Assembly: GCA_948099385.1 (NCBI GenBank)
Contig: CANUEZ040000116.1
Location: 14,295,501-14,359,500, forward strand
DNA length: 64,000 nucleotides
Origin: Fasciola hepatica
Taxonomy: Eukaryota; Platyhelminthes; Trematoda; Plagiorchiida; Fasciolidae
Direction: 5' to 3'
The translations under genes and the position numbers were made by a program. The notes under the pieces are model-generated. The model was not told the origin of the DNA. It saw only the letters and a list, made by a program, of their open reading frames with translations, and did not search any database. This document shows, in pieces, positions 44,861 through 57,540 of this stretch. Each line of letters begins with the position of its first letter. The stretch's first letter is position 1.

Positions 44861-46899
44861 TCTTGTTCTATTTAGTGTTTAGACTTTGTTCTTTGCTATT
44901 TATTTCATGGTTTCTGTGTAGCAGTTTGCCGCTTGGGAGTGGAGGCATCTGTAACAGTGCAGCCACCCAACTTAGTTCTAATTGTTTCAGCGACTGTTCC
45001 CTGGGGTGATTCCTAGACCTCTGCATATGACCTTGATGATACACCACCCGTCAGAGCCTTGTGCTTGGATCCCCAGCAACCTTCACGTGGAAGCTAGAAC
45101 TAGTCTCGCCTGAGCTTCTTTATACGGGCCAGCCTTGCAGCCTTCTGGCAGAGACCACAGGCTCCTCATGAGAAAACCTACTACATGCAGGGCATTCGAT
45201 ACCCCAGGCTACTGGATTAACTCATACGTTTCAGTTTTCACAGAACGAAATTGAACAAGAAAGGTCGTGCGCTAAGATCTTCATGCTGTTAGAGAGGTTT
45301 CCCGTTTCCAAACGAAAGCTTTCAGTGTTTATCCTGAAAAGCAGGATATGCAGGGCCGTTTCACCTCTACAGACGGGCTCGGAGACTGAAATATCAGAGG
45401 TTCATTGCCCCACCCCTATCTTTTGTACAGTCAGATCTGGACTGTCCATGTTCCTGCGTAAGCCCGAGGAACTCTTGAAAGCTGGCACCTCGCTGCACCT
45501 AAGGGCGTCCTGTGACAGTCTACTCCAAGCTGCGCAAACATTTCCTTGACAAATTTAGCCCAGGTCAGTGGAGGTCAACGGACTTGGACATCGAGCGAGT
45601 ACAGCAGTCCAAATAATTCAACGATACGGCTTTGAGAGGAATCCCACCGGGCCTCTACCTTTGTGATTGCAATACACTTCCTCCGTTCACTCTGTGAACG
45701 GGACAGTGTCCGGACTTGTTTCACCGTTGGGGAGTATAGCAGTTCCAAGGTTACAAACTGGGTACTTTTCCGAGACTGCCCCTCCCCTGAAGAATGTCTA
45801 AAATACGGGCAGCGCTCAGATATATTATTAGTGGTGAGTAGAAGAATAAGAGGAATAAAATATGGTGTTACGCCCACTCCGAAAGCGATTACCGCAAAGA
45901 CCGATTAACGAATCTCAAAGTCAGAAAAAGTTTGATTCGCTGGTTCTGCGGAACTGAATTAACAAATTATAGGCATATAAATTATGTACAAACCTTAACT
46001 GTACATCCGCAGCTTTCGGCAACAAAGACCAAAGTTCCAAAAGACCACTGACGAGTACCACCGTCAGCGTGGTCAGAGTTCGAATCAAAAATATACCTCG
46101 GAACATGAGAAAAATACAAACAAATGTTCAAGTGTGGCGGTTGATGTGTCCCGTACTCGTCCGAGAACCAATCAGATAAACAGCACGGTCTCAACAATAC
46201 AAGTATGTGACAACGGCTAGGGAGGATTTCCGCTCATACGTTAAATGTTTATTGGCGGAGGTGGGAGGTAAGTTTTGTAGAAATCCTCCCCCACCGACCA
46301 TATCGTAAAAGTATTTGACGGGTGGTGCCACGTACAATTGCGGAAATCCTCCCCCATAGTTATCACGTACCCGCACTGTCCCGACTATGCCATTAAGTAT
46401 TGACCGTCCTGGAACGTAATGCAGCACACATCACCTGCTACACTTGAACACCCACTTATATACACGCATGCGTACCTTGCTCATGTGTGCCATGGAATCA
46501 TTTCGACTTGACCCCATGGTACCGCGGCGGTCGTGCCTGACAGTGGCGCTCGCTCAACTCTGATTCCCGTTGCTCATCGTCGTGGCCGTACATATGTGGC
46601 TTATATATAATTTTTATGCGCATAATTTATTAAGCTGGTACTGTGGAATATGCGGATCAATCTTATTCTGACCTTCGGGTTAACTAAGTTGGCTCCACCC
46701 CACCCACCATTGGAATAACCTTACAGTACCCAACTTAGACTTTTCACAGGGGAAACGATCGAAAATGCCAAGTTGTCAGAGGCAATCCGGGGGAGGACAG
46801 CAAGTCGCCCCACCAGCCTCTGAAGTATTTTTGGGTGTTACAGTCTGGTCTGACCCAACTAGGTGTTACACATTTTCAACGCAACGTCTTGTGTTCCAT
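44861..46899. other. Unassigned stretch, may include the BEL/Pao 5' LTR and leader
   Basis: No coding domain recognised. The AT-rich gtggcttatatataattttt (about 46597-46616) could be an LTR promoter for the gag that starts near 46900, but I find no second LTR copy to confirm it. A 14-bp perfect inverted repeat (46220-46233 and 46340-46353) lies here. Confidence 0.3.
46220..46353. repeat. 14-bp inverted repeat pair, 106-bp spacer
   Basis: gggaggatttccgc at 46220-46233 is the exact reverse complement of 46340-46353. A third related copy (gaaatcctccccc) lies at about 46279-46291. It could be a very small palindromic element or part of an LTR. Confidence 0.5.
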
Positions 46900-48070
46900 C
46901 CAATGATAAGGGATTTAAATGCGACGATAATCATAGACTGAAATTGGTAGAATTAGAACGTCAGCTTAGGCTAGCTAAGGAGGAACCTGAGTCAGCCGGA
47001 ACAGAGTATTCCCGAAAGTGAAAAAGAGCGGTGGTAGCGGAGACCGCCATGAATGAGGCCATTCAGCCAGGCGGTGTTACCGGGCCGCCAAAGCAGAGAT
47101 GTGCAACCAGAACACATCCAGATAGTCCTTCCAGAACTGCACATTCTCTATTCGATGGTAGCTCGAGACGGCCTTGCAAATTCGTCAAACAAAGCTAGAG
47201 AGTTGCGAAGGGGGAGTATCTGATCTGGGGCAGAGACTTTTTAATATACTGCATAGCTGTCTTCCTTGATGCCGGATCCCGAATAAGGCTACGCCCGAGC
47301 ATGTGAAATTCAGGGTGACCCGTTCGGACAAACTTTTAAAGTCGCTTGGAACTTTATTGATGGAGTAGTATCGGAGGCCAACTTTTCAGGGGCGAGCCTA
47401 GTTCCCTAATCAAACTGTTGATAAAGATGCAACACTGCAGCATCACTCTGAACCCTCTTGACTATCGTTCCGAACTCAAGGCGCCGCACACGATGGAGGC
47501 CGTGGTGCGCAGATTACCCACAGCACTACGTATAATATGGGCCGGCGAATCAGAGAGAATCAGCAGGTTTGGGCGAGAAACTACGTCCCGGGAAACAACT
47601 GATCTTGTAGAACTTCGTGTCAGAATAGTAAATAGTAGTTCCTTTCAATTCGTGTGCGAGGTCGGCAAGCCACCTGAGGCCACGACACCACCACAATTCC
47701 AGACCAAACTTTCCAACAGACGTCACACTTGGGCAGACACACAGATTCATCGTGCAAAGGGGAAAAATAAGGATATTTATGGTGTGATTTGCTGCATCGC
47801 CTAGCAGAATCATCGCTTTCGGAAGGTAGGCGTAGACGAAAGCAGGGAACTGGCCAAGAGCTTGGATGTGTGCTTCACTTGCCCCAACGATGCAAACCAA
47901 ACTATGGCGTATCGAGTGAAAATAAACTGCAGTCAACACGGGCACCACCGAAAGCACCATTACTAACTGCACAGATCCGTGCGATTAAAAGCCGAGGAAA
48001 TCTCGAAATTAAAAGGTGGTTTGTTTATTGCCCCGCATTTTGAGAGAAAGGTCAGGGTCACCCCAATGTG
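46900..48070 (+). mobile_element. BEL/Pao LTR retrotransposon, gag part (interrupted by copy E)
   Basis: Decayed gag of a BEL/Pao-type LTR retrotransposon, which forms the particle that packages element RNA. Pieces: LVELERQLRLAKEEPESAG (~46950), a broken middle, then an open 128-codon stretch (47418-47804) with MQHCSITLNPLDYRSELKAP and AVVRRLPTALRIIWAGESER, the hallmark region of this gag type. After one stop comes a zinc-knuckle-like end: RELAKSLDVCFTCPNDANQ (47842-47900) with C-x2-C, and HGHHRKHHY. The frame breaks near 48000 and is cut at 48071 by the left end of LINE copy E. Protease and RT resume at 55778. Several stops; inactive. Confidence 0.7.
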
Positions 48071-48827
48071 AAATTAGGGTTGTCTCGTTTTCTTTTTTCC
48101 TTATATCACTGTTTGGATTTAAAGCTGTGTCCACCTTGGTATATACCACCTCATTACGTGAAATGGTGACCTAGTTGTGTAAACAACTGCGGCACACCAA
48201 CGTGCAGCTGGTAGTTATTATCGCGAGCTAGAGTTATGAACTATATCGGATATTCCCTGCCTCATTTTCGTCCGATAGCATCATACATGACTCCGTTAGC
48301 AAATCTTACTTGATTCTCATCAAGATACGATCCATCTAGCGTTTTATAACCCAACTTTTATCTTATACTCGCTACGCATCCACCGGTGCAACTTCTGAAG
48401 TATCTGTTCCACCGTGCCTCCACTTATTTATCTATTTAGTCTCCCATAAGGGCGCACTCTCGCTTCACCCGGTCCATCGATCCCATATCCAAAATATACC
48501 TCTCCGCACAACCTGCTATTTTGATCCACGCAACAGTTAAGTACCTACCGTATCCTGCGTGGGTTGCCTCTGTGCATACCGCACAGCAAAACTCTACTAC
48601 CTCACTAGCCCTCATCGTCCCAAGTCTCCCAGTCAAAACTATATATAGACTTGGCCATATAGCTCAATTCCTATACAGCATTGTTGCGTAGGTGTCACCT
48701 AGACCTTTGCGCACATAGCACCCAGGTACACCCCTGGCCTGCTCAGGCCTTTGGATTGTCTCTGTTTAGTTGACCGAATTCCTGCTACCCCCTTACCTCC
48801 GTCATATATTTATACTTTTCTTGCCAT

Positions 48828-49460
48828 CATGGTCCCCAACCAGTGCTCGGAAAATCCGTATCGCTAAAGCAGACAAATCCAAACACACCCAACCCCTCTC
48901 AAAAACCAGGCGGTGCTCTGTCACCCTCGCTAACATCAACGGTGAAGCTTCTTATAATCCAAATTGCCTCAAGCGCAGTTTCATCGAACTTAGAAACAAG
49001 GCCAAGCTGATTGATGAAATCCTTTCAGAGGTTTCACCCCTGGCTACTCTCCTTGATCCTGTAGCCGCAACCTCGCCCAAGAACTTGGTTTCGATGGGAC
49101 ACCTCCTCGGCTCTGTATCGACTAAAATATACCACCGCCTTACTAACTGCAAGAACACAGCGGTTGTTATTGTCCACACCGCTTGCCGCTTTCCCTAATG
49201 AAACATGACATACTCAGTTCGTGCGTTGTGACTCACTATAGAGGCCATTACAGGAGGCCGCGTAAAACGTCCCAGCGACATAGTCGCCCTCTGATATTCC
49301 AATTCACGGACGACCTAGAGGCTAGAGAGTTTATTGGCAACAAGTCGACAATAGCTGCCATTTCGCCGTATAAGGACATTAGGGTTTTCCCTGATAACCC
49401 CCCCCCCACACAAGCACATACCCCCTTCTCTACCACTTCCCCCAGTAGCCTCTACCTCCG
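48828..49460 (+). pseudogene. Copy E ORF1
   Basis: Two frames. The first (48770-49198) contains SPLATLLDPVAATSPKNLVS (~49036) and SVSTKIYHRLTNCKNTAVVI (~49112), matching the SEIFKRI--xxNAVVFN block of copy C. After a frame change near 49195 the second (open to 49464) has LIFQFTDDLEAREFIGNKST (~49291) and IRVFPDNPP, the counterpart of the conserved ORF1 end. A basic N-terminus (ARKIRIAKADKSKHTQPLSK) precedes. Inactive. Confidence 0.65.
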
Positions 49461-50400
49461 GTAGATCTGGCCCTCCGACCACTAGCCTCAAGGGCATGTT
49501 ACTTCAGTATTAAACCCGAGCTCCCTCATCGTAGCCTCAGAGCAAAGACAAGACCCTGGTACAACTATCAGCCCTCGCCTTACCACTTCCCATTCGTCCT
49601 CCGAGCAGTTGACAAGTGTTATCAGCCACTGCTTTCGCTCTAACAACTCTACCAACTACCTACCAGCTGCTAGCTCAGCCGCGACACATCGCAGTTATCC
49701 TCACAAGTGCCGCTCCAATCCTCCTGTGAGCCTACCTAGCGTTCTTACCAGGTCCGCACTCGTTCAAATAATCACTGGACTCATTAGCCCTAACTCTCAA
49801 TCGGCATTTGCTTATGGCGTACTGTCGGACCCTCCAGGTGGAAAACAGTTGGGCCACCACCCAGATTCCTCTGAAGCCATCTTTCCTATCAGTAGGAGTA
49901 ACCTGCTGTCAAGATCCCTTTTTTTCTTGGCCAGTGCCCTCTACACCCGTGGCCATATTGCTAGCCGCCCTACGGACCATATCGATAAACTTTCACAGAC
50001 CTATGTCACTGATAGCTCCTCCCTCGATGTCATGTTCTTTTGTACCTTACACCCTGCACTCCCTCCTGTCCACACAACTTCGACAGATATTCTAAACCCC
50101 TCACCTTGCCATATCGTGCCCCTTCCCCCTGTACCACGCGACACCCCTCCGGCTCACATCAGCGGCCTGCTGCACGCCCACCTTATTGATCACCCGCAGC
50201 GATCGGCGGCGCCTCATTCTAAGGCTTTGCCTACTTTCTGCCCCCATCCAACATTGCCCGCCCTCTAACTTCTATTGACGCTCTGCCCTCACTGAGACCC
50301 AACTCCGTCCGCCACAGCCATCCCAATAGTCTTGCACCTGGCATCAATGCTTTGCGCACACATATACTGCACACCCCTCTACTAGTTCTTATTAAAGCTT
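49461..50400 (+). pseudogene. Copy E Pro/Ser-rich linker
   Basis: Open plus-strand frame of 219 codons (49609-50268), rich in Pro, Ser, Thr and His, in the position of the ORF1 C-terminal half of copies A-D. No folded domain visible. Confidence 0.45.
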
Positions 50401-50401
50401 G

Positions 50402-51075
50402 ATCAATAATTAGAAAAATATCGCATCTGCGATACCCGGCGTCTACCCCAAACGCTGACATTATGCTAGTAACTGAATCCTGGCTGTCAGATGATGCCTT
50501 GCTTGACCTTGTTGGCATAGCTGAATATCAATGCTTCTCGGACACCCGCCAGTCCAAGCACGGAGGGGGCTGTTTGGCCTTTGTTAAATGCATCACTCAC
50601 TCTAGTGTTATTGACCCCCCCTATCTTCTCCTTATTGTGGATTCGCCATGGCTATCTATTCACGCCTCGGGCCAGAACCTCCTCCTTGGCTGCAGCTATG
50701 TCCCCCCTTCCGGTTCTGGAGCCTGCAAAAATTGACTTTGCCGTGGATGTCTTTAGTGCTGCTCTTGACTATCCTACCTGTGAAAAATTATTGCGGGTGA
50801 ATTTATTCTTTCTTCAATTTGCTGGTCCTCTTATACTAGCCCTCCTGCCTCCTCCACATTCCTTTCCTGTGTCCGTCTTGGTGGATGGACCCAACATGTC
50901 CCCTGCCCTACAGGGGGAACAACTTCATGGATCTAGCATTCTCCATTGATGTTCCTGATACGGCCACCCAGACTACTGATCACTTCCCGAGTAGTGACCA
51001 CCGTATTGTCAAGTGCAAGTTCAGCTGCTTCAGCTGTTCCCATCTGATGCAATCCTCTCCCGTTGTCCCGACTTC
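50402..51075 (+). pseudogene. Copy E endonuclease
   Basis: First frame (50463-50735) has MLVTESWLSDDAL (catalytic Glu), KHGGGCLAFVK and LLGCSYVPPSGSG. The middle is shifted; WTQHVPCPTGG is readable near 50887. The last part (50885-51100) contains DLAFSIDVPD and FPSSDHRIVKCKF (50985-51023), with catalytic Asp-His intact. The GDFN block is not cleanly readable. At least three frame changes. Confidence 0.7.
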
Positions 51076-51219
51076 CTGCCGTTCACGTAACTGGCCCTAG
51101 TCCCAATGATAACCCGTTTCCCTAACTGGGACATATTTTTTCTCTCCTCTGATCCCCTCACTGCTGTGAACTCTCTCTACTCCAACCTCCCACACTGCTT
51201 AGGTAGTGCCAACCCATGT

Positions 51220-53150
51220 GCCAATCAATGCTCCAAGCCCAGCAGCCCAAGCGCGTCAATTTTAGAGGGCAAGCTGGCTAAGCTGCAACTTACCTTCGCT
51301 AGATCACGCGACTTTACAATTCTTCTGCGCATAAACCAGCTAAAACTGGAGCTGTGTCGCATGGCCGACTAGCATCTGAGAAGGCATCAGACCATCGCCT
51401 TAGCACACCCCAACAAAACTTGCTACCTGTCCAACCTGCTTAGTAAAAGATTCAATCACCCCAAGGATACCTCGCCCAAGTTCTTCATCTGTGGCTCATT
51501 TACCGCTAATACCCCAGCATCTATTTCCGAGGCCTTCAATGAGCATTTATCTTCCCCCCTTATAAAGTGTCCTGGTATTCCCCCTCCTACAATCCATCCC
51601 TGCACCTCTGCCTCTCTTCCATCGATTCTCTTCACCCATCTAAAAATTGAAAACTCAGTTTCCTCTAATAAACCTTCCCCGATACCGGGCCTAGATGATC
51701 TCCCACCGGCCCTCCGTTTCGGTGATCCTGACCTATCTTTATAGTTACCCAATGTATACACCATTTGAATGCTTCACAGTTTCGTCCCACCTCAATGAAA
51801 AACCTCTGTTATTATTCCACGCTTCAAAAAGGGTGCGCTACAAGACCCGGATAACTATCCGCCCATTACCACACCCCAGTAGTCTGCAAAATCGTGGACA
51901 GAATTATCAAAATGCACATTGTTCAGTACCTCTTATCCAACAACTTCCTGAACCTTGGTCAGCATGGTTTCTTGAACTCCCGTTGCTGCTCTTCCTGCCA
52001 GCTAGACTTTCTCAATGTCCTATCGTCTGCTGCAGACGTCGGCAACTCTGTACTTGTCCTGTACCTCGACGTCTTAAAATTTTGACCGTGTTCACCATAT
52101 GCATCTGTTAGCCAAAATCCGGTCTCTTGGTATTACTGACCTCCTCCTCTCCTGGCTATCCCGTTATCTCTCTCTCACAGACCACAAGCTGTTCTCGTTG
52201 ACTGCCACCTGTCTTTTGCCAAACCCATTACTAGCGGCGTCATCCAAGGCGGTGTCTTAGGCCCATTACTATTTCTCATTTATATCAATGACATTTTCTC
52301 CTCTATTCGACACGGCACTCCTTTCCTCTTTGCCGACGATATAGAAATAGTGTACTCCTTCATTCTCAACGACCTATCCATGACCCTGTGCAAAATGTCG
52401 AGTGACATATTTTCTCTTCAAACTTGGGGCTTCTCGTGGTTTGTGAAATTCTCTGCGGGGAAATGCTTACTCCTACCTTACAAAGGCAGTGTAACACCCG
52501 GCCAAATTTTTCTGGCTGGCCTGCCCATCCACATACGCCCCACGGTTACTAACCTTGGTTTGCATTATTCTTGTCCCTTTAACTTTTCAGAACAAGCATT
52601 GTTCCAAATCGCTAAAGCTAAGCAAACCCTAAGCCTGATCCATCGGTATTTCTTGCTACCGGCCAGTAGCTTCTCTATGTATCTCCTACGTGTGAGACCA
52701 GTCCTAGAATATTGTCCGTTTACCTCCAGCCTCCGGCCACGTTCCTCTACCTTATCTCTTGAGAAAGTACAGCGTACCTTCACCAAAACGCTGTTGGGAG
52801 TATCCATAGCCCTAACATACCGCCAGCGCTGTGGGCTTCTACAAATTGAGCCTCCGTGGATTCGTCGTATGAGGCTAAACCTGATTTCCTTCTTTAGGCT
52901 AATCCATACCCAGGCCTACACCTTTTACCCTGCCTCATTAGCCGTCCCCTGCCCTTACCCCGTCCGACATCGTGCCTTCTCTCTCCTTGTCTCCCAACCT
53001 AATCTTAGTCTGAAGTCCCGATTCTCTCTGTCAGCCTATTCCAAAATCTGGAATGAGCTCCCCCTTAGCTTATGCAGTGCCCCCCCCCCCCACTGTTAGC
53101 TTTTAGGCGCGCACTTGTGTCATACCTAATGGTTCCCAATGCTATGTAGC
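51220..53150 (+). pseudogene. Copy E RT and C-terminal region
   Basis: N-terminal frame to 51372 (LEGKLAKLQLTFARSRDFTI), then broken; PGLDDLPPALRFGDPDL (~51680) is the fingers block. NFLNLGQHGFLNSRCCSSCQ lies near 51944, motif A at VLVLYLDVLKF (~52050) followed by a stop, motif B near 52232-52290 (SGVIQGGVLGPLLFLIYIND), and motif C FLFADDIEIVYSF (52324-52362) with both Asp kept. The C-terminal frame (52350-53099) is open for 249 codons and includes VRPVLEYCPFTSS, PWIRRMRLNLISFFRLIHTQ and KSRFSLSAYSKIWNELPLSL. A run of C (53082-53092) marks the end of the clean frame. Confidence 0.75.
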
Positions 53151-55776
53151 TCACAAATGTGTTCGTCTCCATCGATCTGGTTGTTGGAAGAGGCCTCACA
53201 CGGTAGCTCTACTAACTCTGCGCCAGAGGCCAATAGGTGTACTCCATGCCCGACAATTCTCCCCTCTCTAATGCCGCGAACTACCGCCATTGCCATCCCT
53301 GCTCCGCAGCGAACTTATCTCCCGCTTTCATAAGATAACCCTGTTTCTCATCCATGTTCGTCTGCTATACAGCATTTTTTCACTCCTCAGTGTCCGTTGC
53401 TCCTCAGCTAAGGCACACCCAGACTGCGCTTCTCTATCCCTTTTCCCTTTCCAGTTATCCTCGATGACGGCTAACCACTTAGGACACTGTACTGACCACC
53501 TCCCTGGCAGGTGCACCTGGATAATATTGCTACACGGCCGGCCACCACTCGCCGTTCCCGTTGGCTCTGCAGCCCATTGTCCCACAACCTGGTCAATCGA
53601 TCCAGGATTGCACTCCCACATCGCGGTCGAGTTACCATCTGTTTAACTATCAACTTCCACTGGTGCCGCTCCCAGCGGTGTGGAGCGCCGTCGGATTTAT
53701 TGCTATGACCGGTGCACATCAGGCGTGCAGGCCGTCTGCAACGAAGTGCAAGCACAACTAGTCTGGCGGATCACACCTGTGTTCACTTCACGAAGTGATT
53801 TTCAGGCTGGGTGCCCAGAGCACGGCCAGTCCCACCCACTAGCACCAACTGTGGATTGCACGCTCTAATTTCCCTCGGACTACCGTATCCAATACTGTCC
53901 ATTGATAATTGCATGCCCCCCATCCTTCTTTCGCCAAGGTACTTTCACCTATAGTTCTCAGCATCCGCCACCACTTTCCATTTTTGTCGCTCTACCACGG
54001 TATACAGACCTACTTATCTGTCCTTCCTCCTATCGCCTTCCACTATATCACCTCTCATTGCATGGAGTCTCCGTCATCCTAGTCACACTTTGCTGCTGAC
54101 GCCCGCCAGTGTCTCTTTTTCCCACCTGCCGTCATTGCCGGCTTCCATTCTTTATTCATTCATTATTACTCTCTGCTTATAATGCCTGTCGTTCTGGTAA
54201 GTCCCTGCTTGTTCTCCCTCTCCCTGCCCAATTCCATTACGCACAGTCACACCCGCACCCATGACCAATCCGCATATCAGAACTCCCCGCTCCAAACATT
54301 TTCATCTTTTACAGTCGCACCTATTATCCAACCACCACTACCTTATTGTCTTTTCTTGGCTCCGCGATTCCTCTCCGGTTCTTTCCATTAGGCAGTGTCC
54401 CGATTAGCATCCTACTGCCTAATCCACCTGTTCACTTGACTGCTGGCAAGCAGCTGTCCCGTTCCATTGCCCCAACTCCGTCGAGCATCAATTTTTTGGG
54501 TCTTTTGTTATATTCCAGGTTTAAATATCCTAAAGCTTCCTGCTTCTTTCTTCTCTGCCTTTCGCGTGTTTCAATTGCAGTAAAATGATCTGATTGGCCA
54601 TGTCTTACCAGTGTCTCTTTGGTCATTGCTTTCATCTCCTGTTCCGTAAACTGCTAGCTACAGGCACTTTCTGCGTACCCCCTAGTTTGGTCTGCTTTCC
54701 ACCGATCGTAAAGACAACGTTACGTCTTGATGTTCTTTCACATTTCCAAATCGTTTGATCTGCCACTACCCGATTCCTCTGGTCCGTCACCAGATGTGGC
54801 ATCTGTAATAATCAAAAGATTAGGCCCATTCTTATCTGTCCCCTTTGATCCTATCCTTCATCTGTCCTCTTCTATTAACTGCTCCTTACAGTCGCCACCT
54901 CTTCTGTGCTTCCGCATTCCTTTATTCCTCTCTTTGTTGAGCCGCCACGTCCACCTGTCATGAAGGTAATTCACCACGGCATTACAAAGTTAATTTTACA
55001 ACCATTTGACCTAACCTTACCTGCCCGTCCCACTGACTGATAATTTCTTTCTAGATCCCCATTGTTATTGCTCCTGCTCCTCTTATATATGCACACATAT
55101 ACATAATATATATATATGTACTCGCACATGTATGTATACTTGCATTCGCACTGCATCCTGCAGTTCCTCACTGGCCATTTCTCTTACTATCAGGCCGCCG
55201 ACCGTCATTGTATGCATCTATCCCTCCTACATCTGTGCCTCACATCTACCGTATCCGATCCTCCTGAATCATTTTTGTCATCCGATCCACCTTCTACGTC
55301 TTGTTCTGCTTGCCTCCTGTTTTACGATGGGTTTTGTGCCCTGTTCGCCGACCATCCACTGCAGGGTACCAATGCTTCACTGAAATCTAATCCGTTGCAG
55401 TGCACCACACTCTTTCTCCATCGTCCCTCGCTGCTGCAGTTTCTTATACCGATTTCTAGCCTTCCTCATGTATATCAGTCAACCTCCAGGTGTTTTCACT
55501 CGAACCAGTCACACACTACATCTGACCCTGACTTTGAAACTCACCGGGCGTCCATTTAAATCCGTCCTTGAGTTCATTTAAAATGACCTAAATTTTCCAC
55601 GGTGTGCACACTGATCATATTTTTATCCCACTTTATCCCCCTTCTAAGCCTTTTCATCCTACATTTTCATGCAAATTTCCAAATTTTCATGAATGAAGCG
55701 TCAATTCTGTCACCTGCATAAACATGATCATGCACCCGGCATGCTTCGAGCGTCTCCGAAATAAACCATTATTATT
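53151..55776 (+). other. Copy E 3' untranslated region, hairpin and (ATT)n tail
   Basis: About 2.6 kb without coding domains. Contains the conserved block (53690-53870), an AT microsatellite (55090-55135) and the class II end: gcatgcttcgagcgtctccg then aaataaaccattattatt. The ending closely matches 25359-25396 of copy C. Confidence 0.65.
53690..53870 (+). repeat. Conserved 3' UTR block (copy E)
   Basis: Matches 21975-22150 and 34000-34180; shared stretches include accggtgcaca, cgtctgcaacga and cccacccactagcacc. Confidence 0.65.
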
Positions 55777-55777
55777 C

Positions 55778-57540
55778 ATAGACCTATATGCCTTGGAGTC
55801 ATGGCTGTCAGAGTGGGAAACCCAGTTGGGGTGGTAGTCGGGTGGACCAGTTTGGACAGTAGCTTGGGCACCACTGCGGTGAGGGAGGAATTCGCGGAGA
55901 GTTGAGAAATCAGAGGGGGTCATTTTTAATTAGCAGTGAGCACAGCAGGTGGCACTCAGGTCAGCCGGTCAACCAAGCCGCGTCCACGACTCCTCTCCTC
56001 GGTCAAAAACGATAAGCCGGAGTCTAGAAGTTTTCATTACTAGAATCTACCGATGTGAGCATCTTGGTAGGTGTAATCGACTTGAGTCAACGGTCGCAAA
56101 TGGACGGGTGCAAAATCGAAGAGTAGCAAAATGATGAAATGGGCCTGTTGATTGGTTGTGATGTACCAGAGGCACACTTTTTCCTATATCAAAAAATAGG
56201 AAACCGAAGAGCACTGTACGTCTTACGCACGATATCCGGTTCCGCCTTATACGGTAGCAAAAACCAGAAAAAACGGGGAGCAGTTCCATATCAATCGCAC
56301 CTCAGTAGAAATGATGCAAACTGAACACGTATTCCGACTCTTATACAACACAGAATTGACAGAAATGCCCTGTAGAGAAAAGAAAGTTAAGCTCTGAAAG
56401 TAATGGTTGAAAAAACTAAGTGCGTAGTCCATTGTTCCGAGGTTCCCGGGTGGTGATGACCTGACCGAAAAGCAACGCCGAACAGCCGAGAGATTGCCTT
56501 AAGGGAGTAAAGCCTCTTCCAAAAAAGGGCCAGTTTAAGAAACGCACTTAACGACAGAATATATGAAATCCATGAGACATTACAGATTTGGGTTATGTGC
56601 ATAAAGCAAAAGCCGCAGTAACTGACGCAAAATCAATGTGGTGTCTACCCTATCACCCAGTCATAAATCCAAGGAAACCGGGTAAGCTCTGAGTAGTCTT
56701 TGCTTACGCTGCAACACGTCAGAGTGTGTCACTCAGCAACCGTATACTACAAATCGCAGGATGGGAGACGTCATCAACCGAAATTTTGTGCCGTTTTCCG
56801 CGGGGAAATCAGCCGTTTATGGAGGCGTGCGAGAAACGTTTCTACAAACTGAGTTGTCCGTTAAGGGTAGAGAAGCCTCCCATCTTCTCCGGTGGCCCGA
56901 AGATAATACAGACTAGACACCTGACAAAGACAAGCTGGCACTTCATTCATTTTGAAATAGTGTCATGGCCCTTTTGTGCTGAATTTGCTTTCCGAGAAAC
57001 CCCTAAGATTTTTGGTGACACGAACAAGCTTTTAGGGCGGACAGATAGCTATTTCTGTGTGAATAATTTCTTGTGTTCTTTTGCTGACCAATGTACCGGG
57101 GTTCAATATACGTTTGAATCGACCACCATTCCCAATTTCAGATGGGGTCGGGCCTCCTGAATGTACTTTCAACGGTCGCGAGGTCCTAAATGTTATCCCG
57201 GGACCTGAGGCAACCGAGTGCGGGAGAGAGTTTCGAATCGTCGTTACAGAAGCAGCGCAAGTTTGGGACTCTATGGGATGCCAAAAATGGTGAGTTCATA
57301 TTACATCATGACCTGCCCCAAAGACAAGTCACGTTAAGGTGAACTCTATCAACACTCTCAAGTCTCCATGTTTTTTTTGGGCTCCACCTCGTCGTGGCTG
57401 CCTTGGGGGAGAAGTTGGCTTCAATCACTGCGCCAAAGAGGACTGGTAGGGACCAGCCGCTCCAGGATGACGACAACAGGCGATGGCGTGACTAGTTAGA
57501 CAGACTAAATCAACTTGACGAGGTCTGAATACAAGGATCT
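55778..57540 (+). mobile_element. BEL/Pao retrotransposon, protease-RT part (right of copy E)
   Basis: Continuation of the BEL/Pao element split by copy E. The protease end is recognisable at 56065-56330 (DLSQRS, then MGLLIGCDVPEAHFFLYQKI near 56136, a signature of this group). RT begins about 56640 with YHPVINPRKPGKL, continues with VVFAYAATRQSVSLSNRILQ, LCRFPRGNQPFMEACEKRF, FCAEFAFRETPKIFG (~56970) and the active site SYFCVNNFLCSFAD (57047-57088). There the Y/F-V-D-D of the family reads C-V-N-N, so both catalytic Asp are lost. The RT-connection region follows to about 57540 (KRTGRDQPLQDDDNRRWRD near 57440), where an antisense LINE tail interrupts it. RNase H and integrase are not in the window. 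Confidence 0.75.

Larger units (their letters stand above)
48071..55776 (+). mobile_element. LINE family P, copy E (near full length, inside BEL/Pao)
   Basis: About 7.7 kb inserted into the BEL/Pao element. Left end aaattagggttgtctcg corresponds to aaaatcaggttgtccc of C and D. Parts: leader (48071-48827), ORF1 (48828-49460), linker (49461-50400), EN (50402-51075), RT (51220-52840), C-terminus (52841-53150), 3' untranslated region with conserved block (53690-53870), hairpin in gcttcgagcgtctccgaaat (55743-55762) and (ATT)n tail to 55776. No clear target-site duplication. Since it splits a single BEL/Pao coding order, it is younger than that element. Confidence 0.85.

Noticed and set aside
47550..47972. 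140-codon minus-strand frame with hydrophobic stretches
   Set aside because: Antisense shadow of the BEL/Pao gag, whose plus-strand translation is clearly recognisable.
12172..53092. Short C homopolymers (about 12172, 49400 and 53082)
   Set aside because: Isolated runs of about ten C at frame breaks; may be sequencing or slippage errors, and no pattern connects them.
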